A DNA stretch of 32,055 bases, from the IMG/VR virus record IMGVR_UViG_3300030109_000220, positions 1 through 32,055 of that record; one strand, written 5' to 3'. Under the pieces are notes generated by a model. The model was not told the DNA's origin. It searched no databases and was given only the letters and a program-made list of their open reading frames with translations. A program made the position numbers and the translations under genes. Positions 18,903 to 27,031 of this stretch are shown one piece after another. The DNA is from a virus. Every line of letters starts with the position of its first letter. Within the stretch, counting starts at the first letter, position 1.

Positions 18903-19254
18903 CCGGGAAGCATTGGCCCGTTTGTTATTAGAGCCATTTGACCCGGCAAAGCACAGTCCGCAAGACGTTGGCCTTGGCGGGCTTTCGACAGAATACCTTG
19001 CAACAGATTTAGACCCAGAGGGTGCAGCGTTTAATTTCCCAACCATTTTCTTTGGCGAAGACGGCAAAGCAATTTATTTTGAAGACCCCCGTGCGGCGAT
19101 GGCGCAAGCATTAGCGTATGAAGAAAGAATTGGTCAAAGATTTCCGCGTTTTTCTGATATAGACAGCGCGGTTGAAGCGGCAAGGAATCGGAGCCAAATG
19201 GGCGGTGCCACAACGGTGCCTCTTATGAACTCAGGTTTTGTTCCTATGCCTTAA
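18895..19254 (+). CDS. Conserved virion-region protein (119 aa)
   Basis: Start at ATG 18895 gives 'MDDREALARLLLEPFDPAKH'; an in-frame GTG at 18844 would overlap the neighbour more deeply. The protein contains 'FNFPTIFFGEDGKAIYFED' and 'YEERIGQRFPRFSDIDSAVE' with 'AARNRSQMGG'. The block '(F/Y)PTI.f...G.....d...A...A..yE.rtG..FPRF......A...A..RS' is one I recall from marine phage structural or associated proteins, without a known role. It overlaps the gene before by eight bases. Confidence 0.6.
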   Translation: MDDREALARLLLEPFDPAKHSPQDVGLGGLSTEYLATDLDPEGAAFNFPTIFFGEDGKAIYFEDPRAAMAQALAYEERIGQRFPRFSDIDSAVEAARNRSQMGGATTVPLMNSGFVPMP

Positions 19255-19289
19255 CACCGCGTTAGCGGTATTTACCAACGGAGAAGATA

Positions 19290-20378
19290 ATGGCTGACAG
19301 CACTCCTGAAGAGGAGTCGGCGGGTCAAGACGTGCCTGAAAAGGACACCGCTGACGATAACGTACTTGACGAAATGCTTTCCAAAAGTTTGGATGAAGCA
19401 TATGCGGAGGAACCCGAAGAGCCTCAAGATGACGGGACCACCTCTGAAGAGATAGAGGCTCAAGACGAAGACACCGCCCAGGACGAAGCACCTCCACCCG
19501 AAGACGTAGAGGCCAGCGAGGGCGAAACCGACCATGAAGAAGTGAAAGCGGAAACCCCAGAGGTTCCACCGCTTGATGCACCGCAGCATTGGTCGGCAGC
19601 GGATAAGGAGCGGTTCAAAGCAATGCCGCGTGAGGCACAGGACTATGTGCTGGAGCGTGACAAGTCTATGACTGCCGATTATACGCGCAAGACTCAAGAT
19701 GTTGCCCAAATCCGACAGGCTTACGAACCCCTACATCATGTTTTAAATCCTATGCGTCAGGCTCTCCAGCAGTCTGGAATCAGCGAAGCCGAATATGTAG
19801 CTAGACTGATTCAAGCAGACAGGAATTTACAACAAAACCCGTATGGGGCCATCCAACAGCTTGCGAGGAATGCGGGGATAAATCTTGAAGCCCTTGAACA
19901 ACCACAAGCGGCAACGGTTCAACAGCCTGACCCGCAAGTAAACGCCTTACAACAGCAAGTCCAACAACTTCAAGGATATGTCCAAGGAAATGAAGAACGT
20001 GCCGCGCAAGAGCGTCAGGCCGGTCTTTTAAGCCAAATTGATTCGTTTTCCGCACAAACGGACGCTGACGGGAATGTAGCTCATCCACATTTTGATGCCC
20101 TTCGCATGACGATGGGGCAGTTAATTGAAGCGGGTGCAGCAGCAGACCTTGAAGACGCTTATTCAAAAGCGTTGCGTCTGGATGATACTTTGTATCAGCA
20201 AAGCCTTGAGGCAGAGCGTACAAAGGTCAAAGCCGCTGCGGAAAAACGCAGAAAAGAGGCAGTTGCAAAAGCCAAGAAGGTGCCTTCGCGACGTTCTGCG
20301 AATCCACCGGCTGGCAATATGCAATCAAACAACTTGGATGACATTCTTGGGAATGCTTTAGACAACGCTGGTTTGTAA
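19290..20378 (+). CDS. Head scaffolding protein (362 aa)
   Basis: The gene lies between portal and coat genes, where scaffolds are found, and starts at ATG 19290 with GGAGAAGATA upstream. The first 95 residues are very acidic (Glu/Asp/Ala/Pro-rich). The centre has 'LDAPQHWSAADKERFKAMPR' and 'YTRKTQDVAQIRQAYEPLHH', a pattern common in scaffolds of marine podoviruses. The rest is Gln-rich coiled coil, and the C-terminus is basic ('AKAKKVPSRRSANPP') before a final acidic helix, as expected for coat binding. It would guide prohead assembly and then leave. Confidence 0.85.
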   Translation: MADSTPEEESAGQDVPEKDTADDNVLDEMLSKSLDEAYAEEPEEPQDDGTTSEEIEAQDEDTAQDEAPPPEDVEASEGETDHEEVKAETPEVPPLDAPQHWSAADKERFKAMPREAQDYVLERDKSMTADYTRKTQDVAQIRQAYEPLHHVLNPMRQALQQSGISEAEYVARLIQADRNLQQNPYGAIQQLARNAGINLEALEQPQAATVQQPDPQVNALQQQVQQLQGYVQGNEERAAQERQAGLLSQIDSFSAQTDADGNVAHPHFDALRMTMGQLIEAGAAADLEDAYSKALRLDDTLYQQSLEAERTKVKAAAEKRRKEAVAKAKKVPSRRSANPPAGNMQSNNLDDILGNALDNAGL

Positions 20379-20413
20379 GGATTTGGCAAACTCACGACTA
20401 AGGAGTGTAAGAG

Positions 20414-21367
20414 ATGGCGAGTCCAAACTCTTCCTTTACGGAAATCGTGACTACTACTCTCCAGGGCTATTCAAAAGTCCTGGCGGATAACGTCACGAAC
20501 CATAATGCCCTTATGCGTCACATGGACGAAAAGGGTAACAAGCAACCCGCTACGGGTCGCACCATTGTCCAAGAACTTGAATATGCCGTGAACTCCACTT
20601 CCAAGTGGTATTCGGGTTATGAGGTTCTTGACACGTCACCAAGCGACGTTTTCACCGCTGCGGAGTTTAACTACAAGCAGTTGGCCGGGAACGTGGTCAT
20701 TTCGGGTCTTGAAGAAGTGCAAAACAGTGGCCGGGAAGCCGTTCACAATCTTCTGAAGTCTCGAATCAAAAACCTTGAAAAGTCCCTCAAAAACACCTTT
20801 GCCACAGCGATGTACGCTGACGGCACGGGTACGGACGGCAAGGAAATTGGTGGCCTTCAGAGCCTAGTGGCTGACGCTGGCACGGGTACGGTTGGTGGGA
20901 TTAATTCCTCAACCTATACTTTCTGGAAGAATCAGATTTATGATTTCTCCGCAGAGGGTGTCACGGCATCAGCAACAACGATCCAAAACGCCATGAACTC
21001 GCTTTGGCTGACAACTATCCGTGGTGCGGATAAGCCAGACGTGATTACGGCTGATTCGACTTACTTCAATTTCTACTGGAGTAGCTTGCAGACCAATCAG
21101 CGGTTTGCTTCGGATCGTAAAGCTGCGGCTGGCTTTATGAACTTGCTCTTCATGGACGCCCCGGTGTTCTATGACGATCAAGCGCCTTCGACGCATATGT
21201 ATATGCTGAACACCGATTACTTGTTCATGCGCCCCGCTTCGGGCCGTGAATTTGTGCCTCTCGGTGAGAAGGCTTCTGTCAACCAAGACGCAATGGTAAT
21301 GCCGATGGTTTGGGCCGGGAACATGACTTGTTCCAACCGCTCAGTCCAAGGCGTCATTGTAGCTTAA
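20414..21367 (+). CDS. Major capsid protein
   Basis: This 317-residue coat protein has a very strong AAGGAGTGTAAGAG ribosome site. Features are 'SSFTEIVTTTLQGYSKVLAD' at the N-terminus, 'FNYKQLAGNVVISGLEEVQN' (a strand plus helix region typical of HK97-fold coats in podoviruses), 'SRIKNLEKSLKNTFATAMYA', and the C-terminal domain with 'FMDAPVFYDDQAPSTHMYML' and 'MTCSNRSVQGVIVA'. It comes after the scaffold and before a small head protein and a strong terminator. Confidence 0.9.
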   Translation: MASPNSSFTEIVTTTLQGYSKVLADNVTNHNALMRHMDEKGNKQPATGRTIVQELEYAVNSTSKWYSGYEVLDTSPSDVFTAAEFNYKQLAGNVVISGLEEVQNSGREAVHNLLKSRIKNLEKSLKNTFATAMYADGTGTDGKEIGGLQSLVADAGTGTVGGINSSTYTFWKNQIYDFSAEGVTASATTIQNAMNSLWLTTIRGADKPDVITADSTYFNFYWSSLQTNQRFASDRKAAAGFMNLLFMDAPVFYDDQAPSTHMYMLNTDYLFMRPASGREFVPLGEKASVNQDAMVMPMVWAGNMTCSNRSVQGVIVA

Positions 21368-21380
21368 GGGAGGATTGAAT

Positions 21381-21836
21381 ATGTACCAGTTAGGTATTGA
21401 CGAAACTCTCGTTTCCAGCACTTGCGACTTCAAGTTGGGTCAGTTGGGAATGAATGACGGGAGCGCAGCCGTTTACAAGTGGGTGCAGTACGACACGGGT
21501 TCCGGTTCAGTTGCGGCTGTAGCTGGGAACGTGACTTACTACTACACTTTGGACGGTTATAAGAATAACCAAGTCACCAGTGACTTGTCGGACTCAGTAG
21601 AGATCGGCGCGGGTGTTCTTAAATCGGCTCCTACGGATGGGCAGTATTGCTGGATTCAAATCAAGGGTGCAGCAACTCTGAACACGGCACTAACAGCGGG
21701 TGCGGATGGTGATCCTCTCACTCCCACGGGTTCTTCTGACGGTACGTTGGATGTATCTGGGGCGGTGACGGATAATGTCTGCGCGATTGCTGGCGATATT
21801 TCTGATAAAGAGATCGCTTGCGATTTCCCGTTCTAA
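21381..21836 (+). CDS. Small head protein, possible capsid decoration (151 aa)
   Basis: Start at ATG 21381 is preferred over TTG 21375 because of GGGAGG eight bases upstream. The protein is mostly beta-strand in character, rich in Gly, Ser, Thr and Asp ('SGAVTDNVCAIAGDISDKEI', ends 'ACDFPF'). Size and position right after the coat gene fit a decoration or stabilising protein. No specific family recognised. Confidence 0.65.
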   Translation: MYQLGIDETLVSSTCDFKLGQLGMNDGSAAVYKWVQYDTGSGSVAAVAGNVTYYYTLDGYKNNQVTSDLSDSVEIGAGVLKSAPTDGQYCWIQIKGAATLNTALTAGADGDPLTPTGSSDGTLDVSGAVTDNVCAIAGDISDKEIACDFPF

Positions 21837-21842
21837 CGGATT

Positions 21843-21871
21843 GGGGGGGCTTCGGCTCCCCCTTTTCTTTT
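21843..21871 (+). terminator. Strong intrinsic terminator after the capsid genes
   Basis: An 8-bp GC stem (21843-21850 with 21855-21862, one G-T pair) is capped by TTCG and followed by TTTTCTTTT. The UUCG tetraloop makes it very stable. It would lower expression of the tail genes relative to coat. Confidence 0.92.
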
Positions 21872-21901
21872 GGCGGGTTTCAATAGAAAAAGGTGAGAAA
21901 A

Positions 21902-22156
21902 TTGGCAACCCCGCAGAAAGGTAAAGCAAAGGTCAAGGTTACAAAGAGTGGCAAGCGCGTTTCGTATGGTCAGGCGGGAAAGGCAAAGGGCGGTGGCCCA
22001 AGGGTCAAGCCTGGGACTAAGAAGGGCGATGCCTACTGTGCGCGGTCTGCGGGTCAAATGAAGAAGCACGGCAAAGCTGCCCGTGACCCTAATTCGCCAC
22101 TCCGACTCTCACGCAAGCGGTGGAAGTGTGCAGGAACCAAATCGAGGAAGTCGTAA
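21902..22156 (+). CDS. Basic phage protein, 'SYGQAGKAKGGGPRVKPGT' family (84 aa)
   Basis: The start is probably TTG 21902, about six bases after AAGGTGAG; GTG 21893 is in frame but would overlap the ribosome site. The sequence has 'KVKVTKSGKRVSYGQAGKAK', then 'GGGPRVKPGTKKGDAYCARS' and 'LSRKRWKCAG'. I recall this family (DUF6321-like) as widespread in marine phages, function unknown. The two Cys and many Lys/Arg suggest nucleic acid binding. It is the first of three consecutive small basic proteins. Confidence 0.75.
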   Translation: MATPQKGKAKVKVTKSGKRVSYGQAGKAKGGGPRVKPGTKKGDAYCARSAGQMKKHGKAARDPNSPLRLSRKRWKCAGTKSRKS

Positions 22157-22344
22157 TGGCGCGGACTAAAAAAGAGAAGATTGCAAAGCTCAAGAAACAG
22201 AAGCCGGGGCTGTATAGGAACATTGCTCTCAAAAGCCTGGGCGCGGGAAAGACAAAAACCAAACGCAAGCCGGGAACTAAGGGTGCGCCCACAGCGGCGG
22301 CATTTCGAGCGGCAGCGAAAACTGCAAAGAAGAGAAAGGCGTGA
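22156..22344 (+). CDS. Lys/Arg/Ala-rich small protein (62 aa)
   Basis: The ATG at 22156 overlaps the stop of the gene before (TAATG), so a longer in-frame reading from 22120 is less likely. It begins 'MARTKKEKIAKLKKQKPGLY' and ends 'AAFRAAAKTAKKRKA', with about a third basic residues and a histone-H1-like Ala/Lys tail. It could bind or condense DNA. No family assignment. Confidence 0.65.
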   Translation: MARTKKEKIAKLKKQKPGLYRNIALKSLGAGKTKTKRKPGTKGAPTAAAFRAAAKTAKKRKA

Positions 22345-22877
22345 CGCCCACGGTGGAGTCAGTCCGCAAAGAAATACGATCATGGTCGAGAGAGGTGCTA
22401 GAGGTAGCCAACCCGCATCTATCGGGCATGAAGGCGTGTCCGTTTGCAGAGGCGGGATGGAAGAACGATAAGGTCGAGGTGGTCAAAGGTGACGGGGTGC
22501 AATGCCTCAAGGCGGCAATAACCGGCTTTGACCCATTGTTAAAAGATATGCGGATATGGGTGACGTTTAACCTATCGCGGTATGATTTGTGGGACCGCTG
22601 GGTAACGCTTTGGAATCAAGAAAACGCGAAGAACGATCTGCATCTGATGCTATTCCATCCTGAGTACCCGCCAGAGGATGGCGAGGTATACTTAGTGGAT
22701 AATGATTGGCAACCAGACTTTGATGACGATTATGTTATGGTTTTCATTCAGAGCCTGAGTGCGCTTAACAAGGCAAGCACCGCTCTGGACAAGACAGGTT
22801 ATTACAACAAATTTCCAACCCACGTTTACGATTCACTAGTCCTAGAACGAAGGAGACTACAAAATGGCTATGGGTAA
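22341..22877 (+). CDS. Conserved neck/tail-region protein (178 aa)
   Basis: The gene starts at GTG 22341 with a 4-base overlap (GTGA). It has 'IRSWSREVLEVANPHLSGMK', then a distinctive 'ACPFAEAGWKNDKVEVV' block, 'WNQENAKNDLHLMLFHPEYP' and 'DDYVMVFIQSLSALNKASTA'. The 'CPFA..A' motif also occurs in DUF1415-like and some phage proteins of unknown role. The context between capsid and adaptor genes gives no clear function. Confidence 0.6.
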   Translation: MTPTVESVRKEIRSWSREVLEVANPHLSGMKACPFAEAGWKNDKVEVVKGDGVQCLKAAITGFDPLLKDMRIWVTFNLSRYDLWDRWVTLWNQENAKNDLHLMLFHPEYPPEDGEVYLVDNDWQPDFDDDYVMVFIQSLSALNKASTALDKTGYYNKFPTHVYDSLVLERRRLQNGYG

Positions 22878-22953
22878 AAAAGGCGGCATGAAGCGCGGTG
22901 GCAAAAAGAAGCCGATGAAGTCGATCAAGAAAATCAAAACGAGGAAGAAGTAA
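22864..22953 (+). CDS. Tiny, extremely basic protein (29 aa)
   Basis: The ORF MAMGKKGGMKRGGKKKPMKS plus IKKIKTRKK has 14 Lys/Arg in 29 residues and no acidic residue. It overlaps the end of the gene before (14 bases) and is coupled to the next by TAATG. A DNA- or RNA-binding peptide, possibly packaged with the genome, is plausible. Confidence 0.5.
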   Translation: MAMGKKGGMKRGGKKKPMKSIKKIKTRKK

Positions 22954-23333
22954 TGGCAAAAAATCTCAGAGCAATCTTTTTTGAAGATGAGCGTGGGATT
23001 GTTATGCTTGAGGTGTCAATTGTTGGCGACCCATCAACAGTGGTGAAAAAGCCAACAGACGCCCACAAGCAGCAATTTTCTGAAGAATGGTCAGCATTCT
23101 TGGCGGGCCGCGAAGAGGTGGAGCCAGAAGGCACACCGCTCACAGATGTCAAAGGCATCGGGAAAAAACTTGCCGCAAAGATGAAGTCTAATGGCATCCA
23201 CACGGCAGAGCAACTAGCGGCGGTCAATGATGGCGGCTTGGAAGCTGTTGGCATGAGCGGGTACACGCACCGGCAAGCAGCGCGTGACTTGCTTGGCATG
23301 ACCCCAGAACCTGTGGCTTCTGTCGCACCATGA
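22953..23333 (+). CDS. Helix-hairpin-helix protein (126 aa)
   Basis: The C-terminal half contains a clear HhH-type DNA-binding unit: 'LTDVKGIGKKLAAKMKSNGI' followed by 'HTAEQLAAVNDGGLEAVGM', resembling repeats in RuvA, ligase and ribosomal-protein-linked domains. The N-terminal 60 residues form a small sheet-like region with a Glu/Pro linker. In the head-tail gene block it might help position DNA at the neck or serve as a late regulator. The domain is visible; the role is inferred. Confidence 0.7.
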   Translation: MAKNLRAIFFEDERGIVMLEVSIVGDPSTVVKKPTDAHKQQFSEEWSAFLAGREEVEPEGTPLTDVKGIGKKLAAKMKSNGIHTAEQLAAVNDGGLEAVGMSGYTHRQAARDLLGMTPEPVASVAP

Positions 23334-24046
23334 CGCTGCTCACAATCATAGAAGGCGCAGCGGACGAAATCGGCATTGAGCGACCCGCTACCGTTATATC
23401 AAACACTGATCCTCAAGTGCGTCAGTTGCTTCGTGCGGCTTCGCAAGAGGGGAAGCATTTAGCCAGCGTCTATGATTGGGAGATTTTACAGAAAGAGGGT
23501 TCAGTCACTACAGCGGCACAAGAAAGCCAGGGCGTGATGACCACCATAGCGTCCGACTTTGACCGTTTCTCTAACGACACCATGTGGAATCGGACAACCA
23601 GCGAGAAGATTTACGGGCCGCTGACGGATGTCCAATGGCAAAGGGAAAAGTCTGACGTTACCACGGGGGTCACGAATTACTTCAGAATCAGAGGCGGGAC
23701 GCTTTTATTCACTCCAAACCCTGCGGCAAGCCAATCGGTGAAATTTGAGTATTTCTCTAAAAACTGGGTGGACTTAAATTCGGGTGCTACCCCTGCGGTG
23801 GCTGATGGTTCAGCGTTTAACAACGATGCAAACACGGTTGTCTTTGATGAGGAGCTTATGACCTTGGGCGTCACGTTTAGATGGCTGCAAGGCAGAGGGT
23901 TAGATTTTGCAACCTCGTTCTCTCATTACCGTGAGCGGCTTGAGCTTGTTAGAGGTCAGGACGGCGCGAAGCCTAACATCGACATGGCGGGAATGGACTA
24001 CGGGTTCCTTGGCGTCAATATTCCATCGTCTAATTACGGCACTTAA
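23330..24046 (+). CDS. Head-tail adaptor protein (P22 gp4-like)
   Basis: This 238-residue protein starts with a helical bundle ('LTIIEGAADEIGIERPATVI', 'VRQLLRAASQEGKHLASVYD') of the kind found in podoviral adaptors that ring the portal. 'YDWEILQKEGSVTT' is a typical segment, and the later beta part has 'NYFRIRGGTLLFTPNPAASQ'. It should bind under the portal and accept the tail. It is followed at once by the gp10-like gene, the same order as in P22 (4 then 10). Confidence 0.75.
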   Translation: MTLLTIIEGAADEIGIERPATVISNTDPQVRQLLRAASQEGKHLASVYDWEILQKEGSVTTAAQESQGVMTTIASDFDRFSNDTMWNRTTSEKIYGPLTDVQWQREKSDVTTGVTNYFRIRGGTLLFTPNPAASQSVKFEYFSKNWVDLNSGATPAVADGSAFNNDANTVVFDEELMTLGVTFRWLQGRGLDFATSFSHYRERLELVRGQDGAKPNIDMAGMDYGFLGVNIPSSNYGT

Positions 24047-25558
24047 ATGAGACAGGCACAAGGTACTTCGATCCCCGCACCAATAGGGGGCTGGAACTCC
24101 CGTGATGCGGTGGACATGATGGGGCCAGCGGATGCGGTGGTTTTAGATAACTTCTTCCCAGACGAGAACGAGGTACGTTTAAGGAAAGGCAGTTCGTCAC
24201 ATGCCACAGGTTTGACGCATGATGTTGAGTCTCTTATGTCGTACAAGTCGGGTGCGGCGAGCAAGATGTTTGCTGCTACTACGGGCGGCAATATTTACGA
24301 TGTAACAAGTTCGGGGTCTGTTGGTTCTGCGGCTATCTCAGGCTTATCCAACGGACAGTTTCAATATGTAAATTTTGGGACCAGTGGCGGCAACTTTTTG
24401 TGGATAGCAAACGGAGCGGATGCGCCACGGCACTTTAACGGAACGTCATGGGCTACGCCTACCATCAGCGGTGTGACGGGAAGCACAATAGTCGGCGTTA
24501 CAGCGCACAAAACGCGCTTGTTCTTTGTTTTAACCAACAGCCTCAAGTTTGGCTATCTGCCTGTGGCGAGTATAGCTGGCACGGTTTCAACCTTTGACCT
24601 TGCTTCGATAGCTACGCGGGGCGGCACGTTGTCAGCGATTGGAACTTGGACAAGGGATGGTGGCGACGGGTCGGACGATCTTGCTGTATTTCTTACCAGT
24701 GAAGGCGAGGCCATAGTTTATGCTGGAACCAACCCTAGCAGCGCAGACGCTTGGAAGCTGGTGGGTGTTTTTAACATTGGAAGACCAATAGGGCGGCGTT
24801 GCGTTGAGAAGGTCGGGGCTGACCTTATTGTAACAACGGAAAACGGGTTTTTGCCTTTGTCCAAGGTGCTTCCGTTAGGACTTTCCGCGCCAAGTCAAGC
24901 CATTTCTGACAAAATATCGGGTTCGGTGAAAGAGGCGGCGCGAAACTTTAAGACTACGTTTGGCTGGCAAACGGTTCTCTATCCCAAAGGTGGGTTTGGC
25001 GTGTTTAACGTGCCAAATTCAACGGTTCGGGATTATCACCAGTATGTTGTCAACCTAACCACAGGTTCTTGGTGTAGATTTACCGGGATGAACGGCAACG
25101 CCTGGGTGGTCCACGAAGGAAACTTGTATTTTGGCGGCGACGGCAAGGTGTTTCTGGCAGATACCGGCGCAAACGACTCAGGGACGGCCATAGAGGGCAA
25201 TGGGAAGACATCTTTTCAATACTTTGGGGGTAGGGGGGCGCTGAAACAATTCACCCTTATACGGCCAATTATCGCCTCTGACGGCGCACTGCCCGTGAGC
25301 ATTGGTTTCGACGTTGATTTTAAAGATGGGACGAATGTTTACACGCCGTCATCTGTGACCAGCGAAGGCGCAGAGTGGGACGTTGCGACTTGGGACGATG
25401 CACATTGGGCGTCAGCTTCGGAGCCTATCCAAACGTGGCGGTCTGTGACCGGCGTAGGGTATAACGCGGCGATACGGATTAGAACGTCAACGACAAATCA
25501 GAGTGTTGCGTGGCATGCGGTAGATGTGCAGTACATCCTTGGCACTGGACTTCGATAG
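24047..25558 (+). CDS. Tail hub/stabilisation protein, gp10-like beta-propeller (503 aa)
   Basis: The N-terminus 'TSIPAPIGGWNSRDAVDMMG' with 'AVVLDNFFPDENEVRLRKGS' is a signature of podoviral packaged-DNA stabilisation or tail tube proteins. Repeated beta blades follow, such as 'LFFVLTNSLKFGYLPVASIA', 'DDLAVFLTSEGEAIVYAGTN' and 'WVVHEGNLYFGGDGKVFLAD'. It should cap the adaptor and keep DNA inside. The start ATG directly abuts the preceding stop, with no separate ribosome site. Confidence 0.8.
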   Translation: MRQAQGTSIPAPIGGWNSRDAVDMMGPADAVVLDNFFPDENEVRLRKGSSSHATGLTHDVESLMSYKSGAASKMFAATTGGNIYDVTSSGSVGSAAISGLSNGQFQYVNFGTSGGNFLWIANGADAPRHFNGTSWATPTISGVTGSTIVGVTAHKTRLFFVLTNSLKFGYLPVASIAGTVSTFDLASIATRGGTLSAIGTWTRDGGDGSDDLAVFLTSEGEAIVYAGTNPSSADAWKLVGVFNIGRPIGRRCVEKVGADLIVTTENGFLPLSKVLPLGLSAPSQAISDKISGSVKEAARNFKTTFGWQTVLYPKGGFGVFNVPNSTVRDYHQYVVNLTTGSWCRFTGMNGNAWVVHEGNLYFGGDGKVFLADTGANDSGTAIEGNGKTSFQYFGGRGALKQFTLIRPIIASDGALPVSIGFDVDFKDGTNVYTPSSVTSEGAEWDVATWDDAHWASASEPIQTWRSVTGVGYNAAIRIRTSTTNQSVAWHAVDVQYILGTGLR

Positions 25559-25877
25559 CGCATGGCCCCTCTTAGAGAGGGCCGTGCAGATGGGCGACGG
25601 GATAGAAAGAGAAGAAGTTCGGCAAGCCCTACACACTGGAGAGTTTTCGTTTTTTAGCAGAGAGAACAGCGCGGCAATCGTTGCGGCTGACGGGAACACG
25701 CTTCGGATAGGTTTGGCGGGTGGTGACATCCACGAACTCTTAGAAATCGAAACAGAAATTGAAATCTACGCCAGGGCGGAAGGTTTTAATTGTCTGGAAA
25801 TTATGGGCCGTCCCGGTTGGGAGAGGGTCTTGAAAGGGTATGAAAAAGTGGCTGTTTTATTAAGGAAAGAGCTATGA
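25539..25877 (+). CDS. GNAT-like small tail-region protein (112 aa)
   Basis: The frame overlaps the gene before; the only plausible starts are TTG 25539 and CTG 25545, neither with a clear ribosome site. Homologues as I recall them begin close to 'DFDSAWPLLERAV'. Later blocks are 'EFSFFSRENSAAIVA', 'RIGLAGGDIHELLEIETEIE' and 'CLEIMGRPGWERVLKGYEKV'. Such short GNAT-like proteins are usual in podoviral tail modules and lack an obvious acetyl-CoA loop. They may be structural. Translation is probably coupled to the gp10-like gene. Confidence 0.6.
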   Translation: MALDFDSAWPLLERAVQMGDGIEREEVRQALHTGEFSFFSRENSAAIVAADGNTLRIGLAGGDIHELLEIETEIEIYARAEGFNCLEIMGRPGWERVLKGYEKVAVLLRKEL

Positions 25878-27031
25878 GCTTTATTAAAAACCTATTCTCG
25901 TCACCAAGCCCACCCGCTGCGCCGAATCCAGCGGCGTTAGCTGCGGCACAAGGTGCGGCCAATGCGGAGACTGCGCGTCTGCAAGGCCGAATGAACCGGA
26001 TGGACACGTATACGCCATTTGGGTCTGTGACGTATTCTGACTTGGGGGATGATCGGTATAGCATCACGCAAACGCTATCCCCAGAACAACAAGGGTTGTA
26101 TGACCAGAATGTTGCTATTGGTAAGGGGATGCTTGGTCTGGCACAGGGTGCAATCGGGAACTTCCCAACGGATGCTTTTACATTAGAAGGCGCACCAGCT
26201 TATCAGACGGGAATTGATTACTCAGGGTTAGAGGCCATACCGGGTGCCGGTGATTTTGGGGCCGCAAGCCAAGCGGCATCGGATGCAGCGTTTAACCGTG
26301 TGATGAACAGATTGAATCCTCAGTTCGATCAACAGCGAGAGGCTTTGCAAACACAACTTGCCAATCAAGGGATTGCGCTTGGATCAGAAGCCTACACAAC
26401 GGCAATGGATGACTTTGGAAGACGTAGGTCGGACGCCGGTATAGCGGCGGGTTATGATGCTATTGCTGCGGGTGAGGCTATGAGGCAGGGGCTATTTGCC
26501 AATGCCTTACAGACCAGAGGCCAACAGTTGGGCGAACGCACGTTCGATATGAACGCTATTAACCAAGCTCGACAGAATTATCTCAATGAACAAGTCATGT
26601 CGAGGAACCAACAGATTAACGAGTTGGCGGCACTCTTACAGGGTCAAGGAGCCATCCAAAGCCCAACGATGATGACAGGGCCACAGACGGGCGTAGCGCC
26701 GACAGACGTGACGGGTGCCTATAGTCTGGCTGCGGGTATTGATGCGAACAATTACAACCAGCAAATGGGTATGCAACAAGCCGGTATCGGTGCGCTGGCT
26801 GACTTAGGTGGAGCGGCAATAGCGCAATACTCCGACAGACGATTGAAGAAAAACATCCAGAAAATAGCAAATTGGAAAGGCTTTGACGTTTATTGCTACA
26901 ATTACATCTGGGGTGGTGAAACTCAGATTGGCGTCATGGCTCAAGACGTTCTGGAGAGAATACCAGAGGCGGTTGTGCAAGTCGGTGATTGGCTTGCGGT
27001 GGATTACGGCAAGTTGTGGAGGGCCGCATAA
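25874..27031 (+). CDS. Tail/ejection-region protein with S74-type C-terminal chaperone domain (385 aa)
   Basis: The N-terminal 300 residues are Ala/Gln/Gly-rich and helical ('LNPQFDQQREALQTQLANQG', 'LGSEAYTTAMDDFGRRR'), a pattern common in podoviral virion proteins. From about residue 317 an S74-like intramolecular chaperone signature appears: SDRRLKKNI, then 'YIWGGETQIGVMAQDV' and 'DWLAVDYGKLWRA'. In tail fibres this domain guides trimer folding and is often cut off by itself. Here it ends a non-fibre protein, and the gene is coupled to its neighbours. Confidence 0.75.
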   Translation: MSFIKNLFSSPSPPAAPNPAALAAAQGAANAETARLQGRMNRMDTYTPFGSVTYSDLGDDRYSITQTLSPEQQGLYDQNVAIGKGMLGLAQGAIGNFPTDAFTLEGAPAYQTGIDYSGLEAIPGAGDFGAASQAASDAAFNRVMNRLNPQFDQQREALQTQLANQGIALGSEAYTTAMDDFGRRRSDAGIAAGYDAIAAGEAMRQGLFANALQTRGQQLGERTFDMNAINQARQNYLNEQVMSRNQQINELAALLQGQGAIQSPTMMTGPQTGVAPTDVTGAYSLAAGIDANNYNQQMGMQQAGIGALADLGGAAIAQYSDRRLKKNIQKIANWKGFDVYCYNYIWGGETQIGVMAQDVLERIPEAVVQVGDWLAVDYGKLWRAA

